Assembly: GCF_021044425.1 (NCBI RefSeq)
Contig: NZ_JAJNEC010000001.1
Span: forward strand, 1 to 64,000
Direction: 5' to 3'
From: Niabella pedocola
Lineage (GTDB): Bacteria > Bacteroidota > Bacteroidia > Chitinophagales > Chitinophagaceae
DNA length: 64,000 bases
The notes under the pieces were generated by a model that made no database searches, had not been told where the DNA came from, and was given only the letters and a program-made list of their open reading frames with translations. Shown here in pieces: positions 9,510 through 17,021 of this stretch. Position 1 is the first letter of the stretch, and every line of letters begins with the position of its first letter. The position numbers and the translations under genes are program-made.

Positions 9510-10118
9510 TTAAGAATGGGAAATGGCCGCCTGTGAAACGGCAAATATGGCCAGCAGGGTAGCCGCTCTTATTTCGGATTCGGTGAGCATAAATTCCCGT
9601 ATTGCGTGTGTTGCCTTTACGATATGATCGTTAATGGTAGAGGTGGAAATCCCCAGCAAGTCGCTCACTTCACGGTAAGACCGGCCTTCCATTTTGCAGA
9701 GGTAAAATATTTTTTTTCTTTGGGGGGGTAAAATTTCCATTGCTTCCTCCAGTAACGCAAGTTCCTGGCTGTTTTCAGGACCCTCATACAGGTATTGTAA
9801 ACTGGCGGTATGTTTTATGTGCTCATATAGGCGCCTGTCCCTTTTCAGTTTCCTGAAAAAATCGCTGGCTTTATTTTCTGCAATACGGTACAGATACGCT
9901 TTAATACTGTATTGGATATTGAGCGTTTCCCGCTTCTCCCAGAGATTGAGAAAGATGTCCTGTAAAATTTCTTCGGCTTCTGCCTCTGATTTTACAAGTC
10001 TGATCAATGCCAGGTACAGGTCTCCGCTATACTGTTCATATAAACGGCTGAATGTAGCAAAACACCCTGTCTTTAGGAGTACAACAAACTCCTGGTCAAT
10101 ATTAATTTCCCTTTCCAT
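9510..10118 (-). CDS. ECF-type RNA polymerase sigma-70 factor, Bacteroidetes expansion family
   Basis: Protein of 202 residues. Sigma region 2 occupies about 28-95 (FSRLYEQYSGDLYLALIRLV, then AEEILQDIFLNLWEKRETL); region 4 is at about 130-185 (LPPQRKKIFYLCKMEGRSYREVSDLLGIS, a clear helix-turn-helix). The C-terminal hydrophobic tail (TLLAIFAVSQAAI) is common in the expansion family. First gene of the minus-strand SusCD operon; with the downstream FecR it forms a cell-surface signalling pair. A consensus promoter lies about 100 bases upstream. Confidence 0.95.
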   Translation of the reverse strand: MEREINIDQEFVVLLKTGCFATFSRLYEQYSGDLYLALIRLVKSEAEAEEILQDIFLNLWEKRETLNIQYSIKAYLYRIAENKASDFFRKLKRDRRLYEHIKHTASLQYLYEGPENSQELALLEEAMEILPPQRKKIFYLCKMEGRSYREVSDLLGISTSTINDHIVKATHAIREFMLTESEIRAATLLAIFAVSQAAISHS

Positions 10119-10216
10119 ACATAAGACAGCCAGAAAACTTAGAGATTTAATTGTTAATATGAGATATCAGGAAATTAAATCGTTTCTCCGGAAAATGCAT
10201 TTTTAATGCGTTAAAA

Positions 10217-10249
10217 CAAAATTAACAGATAATTAAGAGTTGCAGCAAA
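10217..10249 (-). promoter_or_regulatory. Consensus promoter of the sigma-fecR-SusCD operon
   Basis: On the minus strand, TTTG (10246-10249) is separated by 21 bases from TAATTTTG (10217-10224), an exact match to the Bacteroidetes primary-sigma promoter TTTG-N19-21-TAnnTTTG. Transcription would start near 10212, leaving a leader of about 90 bases before the sigma gene. This suggests the regulator genes are driven by the housekeeping sigma factor. Confidence 0.65.
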
Positions 10250-10255
10250 GCGAAG

Positions 10256-10273
10256 AACGAAAACGTTTTCGTT
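10256..10273. promoter_or_regulatory. 18-bp palindromic operator-like site
   Basis: A perfect palindrome AACGAAAACGTTTTCGTT with a central CG, the form typical of LacI-family operators. It lies 6 bases upstream of the -33 box of the SusCD operon promoter. No LacI-type gene is present in the window. Function is inferred from symmetry and position only. Confidence 0.55.
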
Positions 10274-11041
10274 GGGAAAGCCAACTGTAACGACGACCGT
10301 TTATTGAATGACTTATAATATAAAAATATATCTTGTAAATTGTTTATTTTAAATTATTTATTGCTTTTTGCGATTAGCCAGATTTCTCCGAATTTGTTAG
10401 AAAGCAGCTGTACGGAACAAATTAAATGTGTTGGCTCTATAGTGGTACTGTTAGATGCGAATCGCCAGCGGGGCGACGGCCTGACGGTACCGCATGTATA
10501 AGAAACTAGACAACGCTTCGTCACCGGGCCAGCAATTTTCTGCTGTAAAGAATGCGCCTGACGCAGATACAATGTAAGGCATCCATATATAGCCTGCCCG
10601 CATGATCCGGTTTCCTGGTAATGCTGTTTCGGAGATTCATTGCTATACCGCCCAAACAGGCCATACACTCTAAGGTTGCTTTGTCGCCTCTCAAAAAAAT
10701 GGACTATTCGTTTATCGTCTTCAACAAAGAGGGGGTGATGCGTTGCCAATCGGTACATTTTCAGTGACCTCTTTTTCAGCAAAAGCCCGCACGATTCATT
10801 TTAGCTAAGGATTCGATAACTGACCCTTCTCTTAAACACCTGCCGCATCGCTCATTTAGGCGATGCCGTATTATCAAAAATCATGTTTTTAGTGGATAAG
10901 TGAACGACAGCTGGTCGTATATTTTTACACAGTTAATTGCATGCAACATACCGTCTGTAACATTCCCTTCTAAAACATTTAGATGCGTATGAAACAGGCC
11001 CTATTTAAGTATCATTTTTTAAACCCCTAAAAGAGCAACAC
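10274..11041. other. Long intergenic region, no convincing gene
   Basis: About 770 bases between the SusCD promoter region and the lipoprotein gene at 11042. A 142-codon frame (10354-10782, minus) has no signal, no recognisable family and an atypical residue mix rich in Arg, Ser and Cys, so I do not call it. A short hairpin (GCATCGC/GCGATGC, 10845-10866) has no T run. The last ~100 bases must hold the promoter of the next gene, but I see no exact consensus. Confidence 0.5.
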
Positions 11042-12181
11042 ATGAAACGTCTATTACCTTTTTTATTGCTGGCGCTTATGATAACAACGAGCCATTGTAT
11101 CAAGAAAAATCAAACAGGTCCTGATTTACCGGTGGAAAAAAGTCAACTTCGGGAACCGGTTTCAAAAATTTCAACAGCCTTGGCGGGAGCGGAGGATTCG
11201 GTAAAATCTATTTCTCCAATTCCCCAAAAATTCTTCGACGCGGTAACTGAGCTGGTAAAACCATTGCAGGAACAGCTGGATGCGGTTTATAAGGACATGA
11301 ATCCTTCGTTGTACGAAGCGTATCAGAAGGACGCCAGTGCACTCAGTAAGCTGAGTTCCGACGCAGAAAGAGCAAAAGTTCTTTACAATATGAAAAGCAG
11401 GTATTATCCCTTTTTAAAAGAAGGTTGGGTAAAAGCAGGTATAAATGATGCGGCCTATAAAGAGAAAATAACCGGCCTGCTACCGGATGATCTGCGCAAG
11501 CTGATCCGGTTTGATCCGGATTTTCTGAACTTTTATTTTGACCTTGTGAGAGCACCCAATGCCACCACATGGTCGCTGCGCATGAGAGATAGAGACCGTA
11601 TCGATTATGATGAAGATGATGTGCCTCCTCCTCCGGTTCCCACCTGCACCTGGGTTGAAGGCAAAGTATATTATCCAAATATTTTAGGTTGGCACCCCTA
11701 TGTACAGAAATTTGCCGCTACCGATGCAGAGGCATACGGTGTGGGCGCAAATGGTGTGTTTACCCATGCGAATACCTATCCGCTCTGGGGACGTGGTCTT
11801 GCGAGTATGGATCTTATAACCAACACGACACCCGATAATAACGCATGTGCCAAAGTCAGGGTTCGGAAAACCACCAATTGGAGTGCATCACTTTATGCCT
11901 TTTGTTTTTATGGCCATGCAACCGTATCCACTACGGAGTACAACACAGGATATACGGCCGGGTACATAGCGGCTGTGGCCCCGGTTATATTTTATCAGGA
12001 AAGGCACCCCAGCAGTATTATTACGGAGCAATACACACTTTATAAGGGCGACGCTAAAATTAAATTTGGCGGTAACTCTATATCAACGGTGGCTTCTGAA
12101 GGTATATTTTCCCACGGCTCATCTAAGTCAAACCTGTCTATATCCTCGTGGACCATTACGGATCTTTGTTGCAACAAATAA
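11042..12181 (+). CDS. Uncharacterised secreted protein, possible lipoprotein
   Basis: Protein of 379 residues that I do not recognise. It has a charged start, a hydrophobic stretch and then SHC at residues 17-19; His at -1 is unusual for a lipobox, so lipidation is uncertain. Residues ~30-180 are helical and charged; a PPPP-containing acidic linker at ~195-205 (DYDEDDVPPPPVPTC) leads to a C-terminal half rich in Thr, Ser, Tyr and Gly, which looks like a beta-rich extracellular domain, ending TDLCCNK. Stands alone between long intergenic stretches. No function can be assigned. Confidence 0.75.
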   Translation: MKRLLPFLLLALMITTSHCIKKNQTGPDLPVEKSQLREPVSKISTALAGAEDSVKSISPIPQKFFDAVTELVKPLQEQLDAVYKDMNPSLYEAYQKDASALSKLSSDAERAKVLYNMKSRYYPFLKEGWVKAGINDAAYKEKITGLLPDDLRKLIRFDPDFLNFYFDLVRAPNATTWSLRMRDRDRIDYDEDDVPPPPVPTCTWVEGKVYYPNILGWHPYVQKFAATDAEAYGVGANGVFTHANTYPLWGRGLASMDLITNTTPDNNACAKVRVRKTTNWSASLYAFCFYGHATVSTTEYNTGYTAGYIAAVAPVIFYQERHPSSIITEQYTLYKGDAKIKFGGNSISTVASEGIFSHGSSKSNLSISSWTITDLCCNK

Positions 12182-12446
12182 CACCGGTCCGGTTTCTATC
12201 CACAGCCAGGCTGGAAACCCAGGATGAGCATTTCAGGTAAAGGATAGTAAGATTAAGCGCATTACTAATGATCCGAAGCTTCAGCATCTGGATTGTTCAG
12301 GCTCCTGAAGTTTTAAAGAATAGACATCGTGAGTGCGCGCGATTTTTGGTATATCCTTTCTTGTGGAATAGGAGCGTGGTCATCTTTTCGGTTGAATTGA
12401 ACTATTAAGTAACTTTAACAGGTTTAAACCCTTTATTTGTGCCTGT

Positions 12447-12992
12447 ATGGATACACTAATAATAAGCGAAAAGAAGAAGAAGTACAAGGTCGACCTGATT
12501 GTTGTTGCAGTGATATTTGTTCCAACACTGTATTGGATTATTTCTAGTTCAGTGGCTATCGGGTTTGCAATTTTTCTTATCATTGTATTATTGATCATTC
12601 CAGGTTTTATTGTTGCTGGATATATCTGGGACGTTGCAGCGAAGATTACGCTTTCCAAAGAGGGAATCGCTTTTTCCTACGGCAGAAACATTTATGATAT
12701 TGTTAATTTTGAAGCCGGTTTTGGTATCGAACCTGACTCGGAATTTATATGGAAAAATATTTCAGATTTCTATGTTCTATCTTTAAGTTCTCAAAGCTCC
12801 GGTGGCAGCGACGGAGTTTTGGTTACTTCCACTAATAACTACCTTACCGTTCTATATCGCAAGGACGGTGATTTGCCTAAGCATTGGCGAAAAGGAATAA
12901 TACGACTACGGCGTTTTGAAAAAGAACCAGCCGAAATCTTAGCGCTTTGTAAAGCATTTAAGAACAAATTCGGAACCTTACAAGCAGAGTAA
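12447..12992 (+). CDS. Small membrane protein of unknown function
   Basis: Protein of 181 residues. After a lysine-rich start come two closely spaced membrane helices (~18-38 and ~40-65, FAIFLIIVLLIIPGFIVAGYIW), then a soluble part (~70-181) in which ITLSKEGIAFSYG and IIRLRRFEKEPAEILALCKAF give a pattern reminiscent of bacterial PH-like domains behind two helices. That comparison is weak. The start is the only Met before the helices. No operon partner. Confidence 0.7.
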   Translation: MDTLIISEKKKKYKVDLIVVAVIFVPTLYWIISSSVAIGFAIFLIIVLLIIPGFIVAGYIWDVAAKITLSKEGIAFSYGRNIYDIVNFEAGFGIEPDSEFIWKNISDFYVLSLSSQSSGGSDGVLVTSTNNYLTVLYRKDGDLPKHWRKGIIRLRRFEKEPAEILALCKAFKNKFGTLQAE

Positions 12993-13380
12993 TTCCTGCT
13001 TTCGAATAAAGGATGCTAAACGCAGCCGGCAGATCCGGAGTGGACAGGCCATTGATCGGATGGTTTTCTGGTCCCGTACAACACTCCAGGTTTAACCTGG
13101 TAAAAAATAAAAATGCCCATAAAATGCATATTTTATGGGCATTTGGCGTGCATTATTGAAAAAAGCCGGGAGGACTGCACGCTAAAGGTTTATGCAACAT
13201 CTTCAATACCTGAATATTTTACTTACTCAGTGAAATGGGGACCACGAATGGAGCATTTTATCTTTCCCGAATTTTTCAGGAGTAATTTCCATTTATCTGG
13301 CACAAAGGTTTTTAACGTATCCGGATGATGGTTAAATGCTGCCAAGCAAGTTCATTTTATAGCTAATAGCGTAAGTTTTC
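12993..13380. other. Intergenic region with decayed tRNA-tail copy
   Basis: 388 bases without a gene. It contains a short palindrome (13086-13100, CCAGGTTTAACCTGG), then the duplicated tRNA-Pro tail with terminator (13102-13177, listed separately). Nothing recognisable is seen in 13178-13380. Confidence 0.55.
13102..13177 (-). repeat. Degenerate second copy of the tRNA-Pro 3' tail and terminator
   Basis: This segment aligns almost base for base with 14419-14496: an A-rich tract, the same 14-bp stem (AAATGCCCATAAAA arms, 13111-13124 and 13131-13144) with a different loop, the spacer GCGTGCATT, an A run, and finally GCCGGGAGGACTG, which matches 11 of 13 bases of the genuine tRNA 3' end. Similarity then stops. 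It is either the remnant of a second tRNA-Pro gene or an attachment-site-like duplication; it can still act as a minus-strand terminator for the CPBP-family gene. Confidence 0.8.
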
Positions 13381-14226
13381 TTACCTGCCTGGATGAGAAC
13401 CAGCGGCCTCTTGAATTTGATTTTGGTTGGCGGGCTTATTGTTAAGCGGTGATCGGCTGATAAGCACTATTAGTAAAACAGAAATCATAAGGTAAGGCCA
13501 TAAAACGTGAACCGGGTTGTATGCTTTAGTATCGGTAACAAGTTTGAAAAGCACGCCTTCGCTGTTCTGCGGAGACCTGGGTATTATAGACTGTGCCAGG
13601 TTCCAACCCATGTGTACACCGATCGATAAAAAAAGCTTACCCGTTTTTAAGTAGCATAGACCGTAAAGAATAGAACCAAGGCCTGTTGTTAGCCAGGTTA
13701 TCAAGAAAGACTTCATGTCTATCGGCGCGTTGAGTTTAATGTGCATGATAGCAAAAGGCAGTGTAATGCAAATCTGAGCTATCCAGGGGCCGTAAGATTG
13801 CAAAAGCCGCTGGAACGGGTATCCGCGATAAGTGAATTCCTGTACAAAGGAGGATACGAAATGCATAAAAATAAGTGTCAGCAAAAAGAATGGTCCGGGG
13901 AATCCGGTGAATACCAGCTTCCCATGATTGAGCCAGATCGTTAAGCCGGCAGTGCCGGCCAGCGCAATCATACCCAGCGCAATGCCGCTGAAAAATTGCC
14001 GATAGTCTTTCGATTTGGACGGTTTAATGCCCAGGCTCCACAACGTCAATCCTTCCCGGCGAAGCAGCAGGTAGCTTAAGAGTAACGCGGTTCCAAAATA
14101 TACGAATATACTATCCAACACTTCTACACGACTGGCTATCCAGGAGATGCCAATGACAACGGTAAAATAGAGTGCAACCGTCAGCCAGGCGTAACGCTTC
14201 GAGCTACTGTATTTGATAGGCATCAT
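13381..14226 (-). CDS. CPBP-family intramembrane protease homologue, catalytic Glu replaced
   Basis: Protein of 281 residues with about eight hydrophobic segments. The three CPBP (Rce1/Abi) motifs are recognisable: motif 1 reads Q129-E130-F-T-Y-R134 instead of EExxxR, motif 2 is F158-A-I-M-H162, motif 3 is H205-M-G-W-N209. The CAG codon at 13840-13842 replaces the first Glu, which in Rce1-type enzymes is a key active-site residue, so the protein may be inactive or have a non-proteolytic role. It lies between the two copies of the tRNA-Pro tail. A possible -7 box (TACATTTG, 14264-14271, minus) precedes it. Confidence 0.88.
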   Translation of the reverse strand: MMPIKYSSSKRYAWLTVALYFTVVIGISWIASRVEVLDSIFVYFGTALLLSYLLLRREGLTLWSLGIKPSKSKDYRQFFSGIALGMIALAGTAGLTIWLNHGKLVFTGFPGPFFLLTLIFMHFVSSFVQEFTYRGYPFQRLLQSYGPWIAQICITLPFAIMHIKLNAPIDMKSFLITWLTTGLGSILYGLCYLKTGKLFLSIGVHMGWNLAQSIIPRSPQNSEGVLFKLVTDTKAYNPVHVLWPYLMISVLLIVLISRSPLNNKPANQNQIQEAAGSHPGR

Positions 14227-14416
14227 TTTTTAAAGGCAAATTGCCGCACCAACATCATGCGTCCAAATGTAATCGACTAACCTGGGTAAAATACCAACGA
14301 AGGGAACCGCATTGCCAACAAAACTTCATCTTCCACCAGTTCCTTTAAGGGGCGCCATGTGCCCTTGTTCACATTACCCTGCACTTCATCGTATTTCCAT
14401 TAGCCTGCACGCTCTT

Positions 14417-14460
14417 GGAAAAACAAAAATGCCCATAAAACGTTCATTTTATGGGCATTT
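14417..14460 (-). terminator. Terminator of tRNA-Pro
   Basis: A 14-bp perfect stem (14427-14440 with 14447-14460) with a 6-nt loop is followed on the minus strand by a T-rich tract (complement of 14417-14426). It lies 24 bases past the tRNA 3' end and is the better preserved copy of the repeated tail. Confidence 0.9.
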
Positions 14461-14484
14461 AGCGTGCATTGAACTGCAAAAAAG

Positions 14485-14558
14485 TCGGGATGACTGGATT
14501 CGAACCAGCGGCCTCTTCGTCCCGAACGAAGCGCGCTACCGGGCTGCGCTACATCCCG
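14485..14558 (-). tRNA. tRNA-Pro (anticodon CGG)
   Basis: 74 nt on the minus strand. The acceptor stem CGGGATG/CATCCCG is fully paired with discriminator A; the anticodon arm CTTCG-TTCGGGA-CGAAG gives anticodon CGG, reading CCG; the T arm carries GGTTCGAATCC. The terminal CCA is not encoded. A terminator follows. Its 3' end is duplicated at 13165-13177. Confidence 0.95.
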
Positions 14559-14670
14559 AAAGGGGACGCAATATAAAATAAGTTTCTATATTATAAACCG
14601 ATCTGCGGAATTATTTCTGAATATTTACACCCGGTGTTTTTGCGTTCCTGGCTTTCTAACACGTTCGCTG

Positions 14671-16215
14671 CTAATCGAGCAGCAGCTGTACTATAGACAA
14701 CCTGGGAAGTGTTACGGTAAGTGCCTGGCCTGTTAACTGCGCGCCTGTAAAGGGCGCCGGGGCCACCTTCTTTTTGTTTTCAAACGTATTAACATCGGTA
14801 AAGGCCTTTCCGGTGAGCACGCTGCCGCTTACTTTTTTATACTTCAACCCGGGTAATGATGCCTGGATGGTACGATCATTTGCCGGATCAATATTCACCA
14901 GGGTGATGCAAAGCTTTCCTTTTGCATTGATCGAAGCCGATGCATTTACAGCGGGGAGCTGCTGTCCGCCGTTGGTATACCCCGGTGTTTCAATCTGAAG
15001 CGGTACCCGTTTGGCATCCATATGCGGCTGGTACAGGTCAAACACATAATAGGTGGGGGTTAACAGCATGTCGGACCCTTTTGTGAGAATCAATGATTGA
15101 AGCACGTTGATCGTTTGAGCCAGGTTGGCCATCCGTACACGGTCCGCATGATTGTTAAAAATATTCAGCGTGGTGGCCGCAATCAGCGCATCCCTTAAAC
15201 TATTTTGCTGGTACAGGAATCCGGGGTTGGTGCCGGGTTCCACATCTGTCCATATGCCCCATTCGTCTACCACCAATGCTACCCGTTTTTCGGGGTCGTA
15301 TTTATCCATGATGGCGGCGTGCCGGGTGATCAGCTCGTCCATAAACAGACAGTTCTTCATGGTATTGAAATATTCCTTTTCATCAAAGGCGGTAGCCGAT
15401 CCTTTCTGGTTCCATTTTCCGGTGGGGATGGTATAATGGTGAAGACTGAGTCCCCACATCATATGCCGGGGAATGTTTTTCATAATTACTTCTGTCCAGT
15501 TATAGTCTGCAGAATTAGCCCCGGCCGCTATTTTTTTCAGCGGGGCATCCGGATAGTTCCGGGCAAAGGTTGCATAACGCCGGTACTCGTTGGCATAATA
15601 CTCCGGTGTCATATTACCACCGCAACCCCAGCTTTCATTGCCCACTCCCCAGAAGCTTACCTTCCAGGGCCGGTCTCTTCCGTTTTCTTTCCGCAACCGG
15701 GTCATCGGCGTTTCCCCGGAAGCATTCAGGTATTCTACCCATTTCGACATTTCTTCCACGGTTCCGCTGCCTACATTTCCCGCGATATACGGTTCTGTTC
15801 CCAGCAGGCTGCAAAGCTCCAGGAATTCATGGGTACCAAAACTATTGTCTTCGGTTACGCCGCCCCAATGTGTATTGATCATCTTGGGCCGGTTATTCCG
15901 CAAACCGATGCCATCCCTCCAATGATATTCATCCGCAAAACAACCACCCGGCCAGCGCAGATTGGGGATCCGTATCTTTTTCAGTGCCTCCACAACGTCC
16001 AGCCGGATCCGGTCTTTCTTCGGCACATTCATACCTGGGTCTACCCAAAAACCGTCGTAAATACAACGACCCAGGTGTTCCGAAAAATGACCGTAAATAT
16101 GACGGCTGATGACGGTTCCGGTGTCATTTACCGCAAGGCTGAGGGTTCCCTGTTGTTGGGCATTTGAAAATAGGGCTGCATACAACAGCAGTACAGCAAG
16201 CAAGCTACGTTTCAT
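14671..16215 (-). CDS. Secreted alpha-L-arabinofuranosidase, GH51
   Basis: Protein of 514 residues with a signal peptide (residues 1-19, ending SNA). The GH51 clan-A barrel is clear: YGHFSEHLGRCIYDG near the start, LRWPGGCFADEYHWRDGIG, the acid/base in GNES at E194, and the nucleophile in VVDEWGIW at E318. A C-terminal beta-sandwich follows. It should release terminal alpha-L-arabinofuranose from arabinans or arabinoxylan in the periplasm or outside. Stand-alone gene with its own promoter and an inverted repeat near the start site. Length is normal for the family. Confidence 0.96.
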   Translation of the reverse strand: MKRSLLAVLLLYAALFSNAQQQGTLSLAVNDTGTVISRHIYGHFSEHLGRCIYDGFWVDPGMNVPKKDRIRLDVVEALKKIRIPNLRWPGGCFADEYHWRDGIGLRNNRPKMINTHWGGVTEDNSFGTHEFLELCSLLGTEPYIAGNVGSGTVEEMSKWVEYLNASGETPMTRLRKENGRDRPWKVSFWGVGNESWGCGGNMTPEYYANEYRRYATFARNYPDAPLKKIAAGANSADYNWTEVIMKNIPRHMMWGLSLHHYTIPTGKWNQKGSATAFDEKEYFNTMKNCLFMDELITRHAAIMDKYDPEKRVALVVDEWGIWTDVEPGTNPGFLYQQNSLRDALIAATTLNIFNNHADRVRMANLAQTINVLQSLILTKGSDMLLTPTYYVFDLYQPHMDAKRVPLQIETPGYTNGGQQLPAVNASASINAKGKLCITLVNIDPANDRTIQASLPGLKYKKVSGSVLTGKAFTDVNTFENKKKVAPAPFTGAQLTGQALTVTLPRLSIVQLLLD

Positions 16216-16276
16216 ATTATTCGTTTTATTTTAAGAGGACGTTGATCACATTCCTTCCACCGGCAACCGCACTACT

Positions 16277-16299
16277 TTAATTGTCACAATTACAATTAA
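16277..16299. promoter_or_regulatory. Inverted repeat just downstream of the GH51 start site
   Basis: Perfect 8-bp arms TTAATTGT (16277-16284) and ACAATTAA (16292-16299) with a 7-base spacer lie immediately after the predicted transcription start of the GH51 gene, a normal position for a repressor operator. The cognate regulator is unknown. Confidence 0.4.
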
Positions 16300-16307
16300 G
16301 CCTCTGT

Positions 16308-16340
16308 CAAATATAAATCATTCGTGCAATTGCTCCCAAA
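16308..16340 (-). promoter_or_regulatory. Consensus promoter of the GH51 gene
   Basis: On the minus strand TTTG (16337-16340), a 21-base spacer and TATATTTG (16308-16315) match the Bacteroidetes promoter consensus. Transcription would begin near 16303, about 90 bases before the start codon. Confidence 0.6.
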
Positions 16341-16556
16341 TATTTTACCCGCCGTTTTTTTGTCCGGGGAGGCAGGGATAAATAAGCTGTTACGATAGGC
16401 TGTTTTCCCTGCCTCGGTCCGGCGCAATTCTATTTTGATAAACTACTGCCGCAACGGCCGGCGTATTCCCAACGGAGATTTTGTTACAAATTTCCCATAT
16501 TGGGATACATCCGGCCGCATATTCATGCGGAACTTTGCCATAGAAAAAATAAAAAC
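16341..16556. other. Rest of the divergent GH51/DUF2147 intergenic region
   Basis: With the GH51 promoter these bases form a 341-base divergent spacer. A short symmetry (TCCCATATTGGGA, 16494-16506) and a 6-bp hairpin (CCGCAT/ATGCGG, 16515-16530) precede the DUF2147 gene. No exact -33/-7 pair for the plus strand is seen. Confidence 0.4.
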
Positions 16557-16985
16557 ATGCGCCTTTTCAAAATTTCAATGATCGCATTTGTGCTCTTTAT
16601 AAGTGCAAATGCGGTGGCACAATCAGCCGACGCCGATAAACTCTTAGGTATTTTTATCACCGAAGGAGGCAAAGGTAAATTGAGCATCAAGAGAACCGGT
16701 AACCACTATTTTGGGACACTGATATGGGCAAATGTGCCCGATGCAAAAGACATCCACAATCCGGATAAACATAGGCGCAGCACTAAAATAGCTGGTACGG
16801 TTATTCTGAAAGACTTTGTTTATACCGGAGACCAGACCTGGGAAAACGGTACGGTTTATGATCCTGAAAGCGGTAAAACCTATCGCGGAAAGATCCTGCT
16901 GAAGGAGGATGGCAGTCTTTCTCTTCGCGGTTTTGTAGGAATTGCGGCATTTGGCAGAACCACTGTTTGGAAACGGGCAAAATAA
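16557..16985 (+). CDS. DUF2147 family secreted protein
   Basis: Protein of 142 residues from the ATG at 16557, which places a signal peptide (ending NAVAQ) at the N-terminus; an in-frame upstream start at 16500 would add residues that hide it. The body (DKLLGIFITEGGKGKLSI, later GTVYDPESGKTYRGKILL and FVGIAAFGRTTVWKR) is a typical DUF2147 domain, a small periplasmic beta-fold with no established biochemical function. It precedes the SDR gene by 36 bases and may be co-transcribed. Confidence 0.85.
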   Translation: MRLFKISMIAFVLFISANAVAQSADADKLLGIFITEGGKGKLSIKRTGNHYFGTLIWANVPDAKDIHNPDKHRRSTKIAGTVILKDFVYTGDQTWENGTVYDPESGKTYRGKILLKEDGSLSLRGFVGIAAFGRTTVWKRAK

Positions 16986-17021
16986 ATTACAACAGTTTTA
17001 AAGTAAAGAAACAGCATAGCG

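Noticed and set aside
10354..10782. 142-codon minus-strand frame in the long intergenic gap
   Set aside because: No signal, domain, or promoter; composition is unlike neighbouring proteins. Could be a decayed gene, but nothing supports it.
13113..13328. Apparent pair of related small proteins (13113-13328 and 14312-14581) sharing a KxxFYGHLAC segment
   Set aside because: The similarity comes from translating the duplicated tRNA tail and terminator, not from protein genes.
15205..16167. 320-codon plus-strand frame antisense to the GH51 gene
   Set aside because: It mirrors the GH51 coding strand, which has clear catalytic motifs; the antisense translation is His/Phe/Pro-rich without homology.
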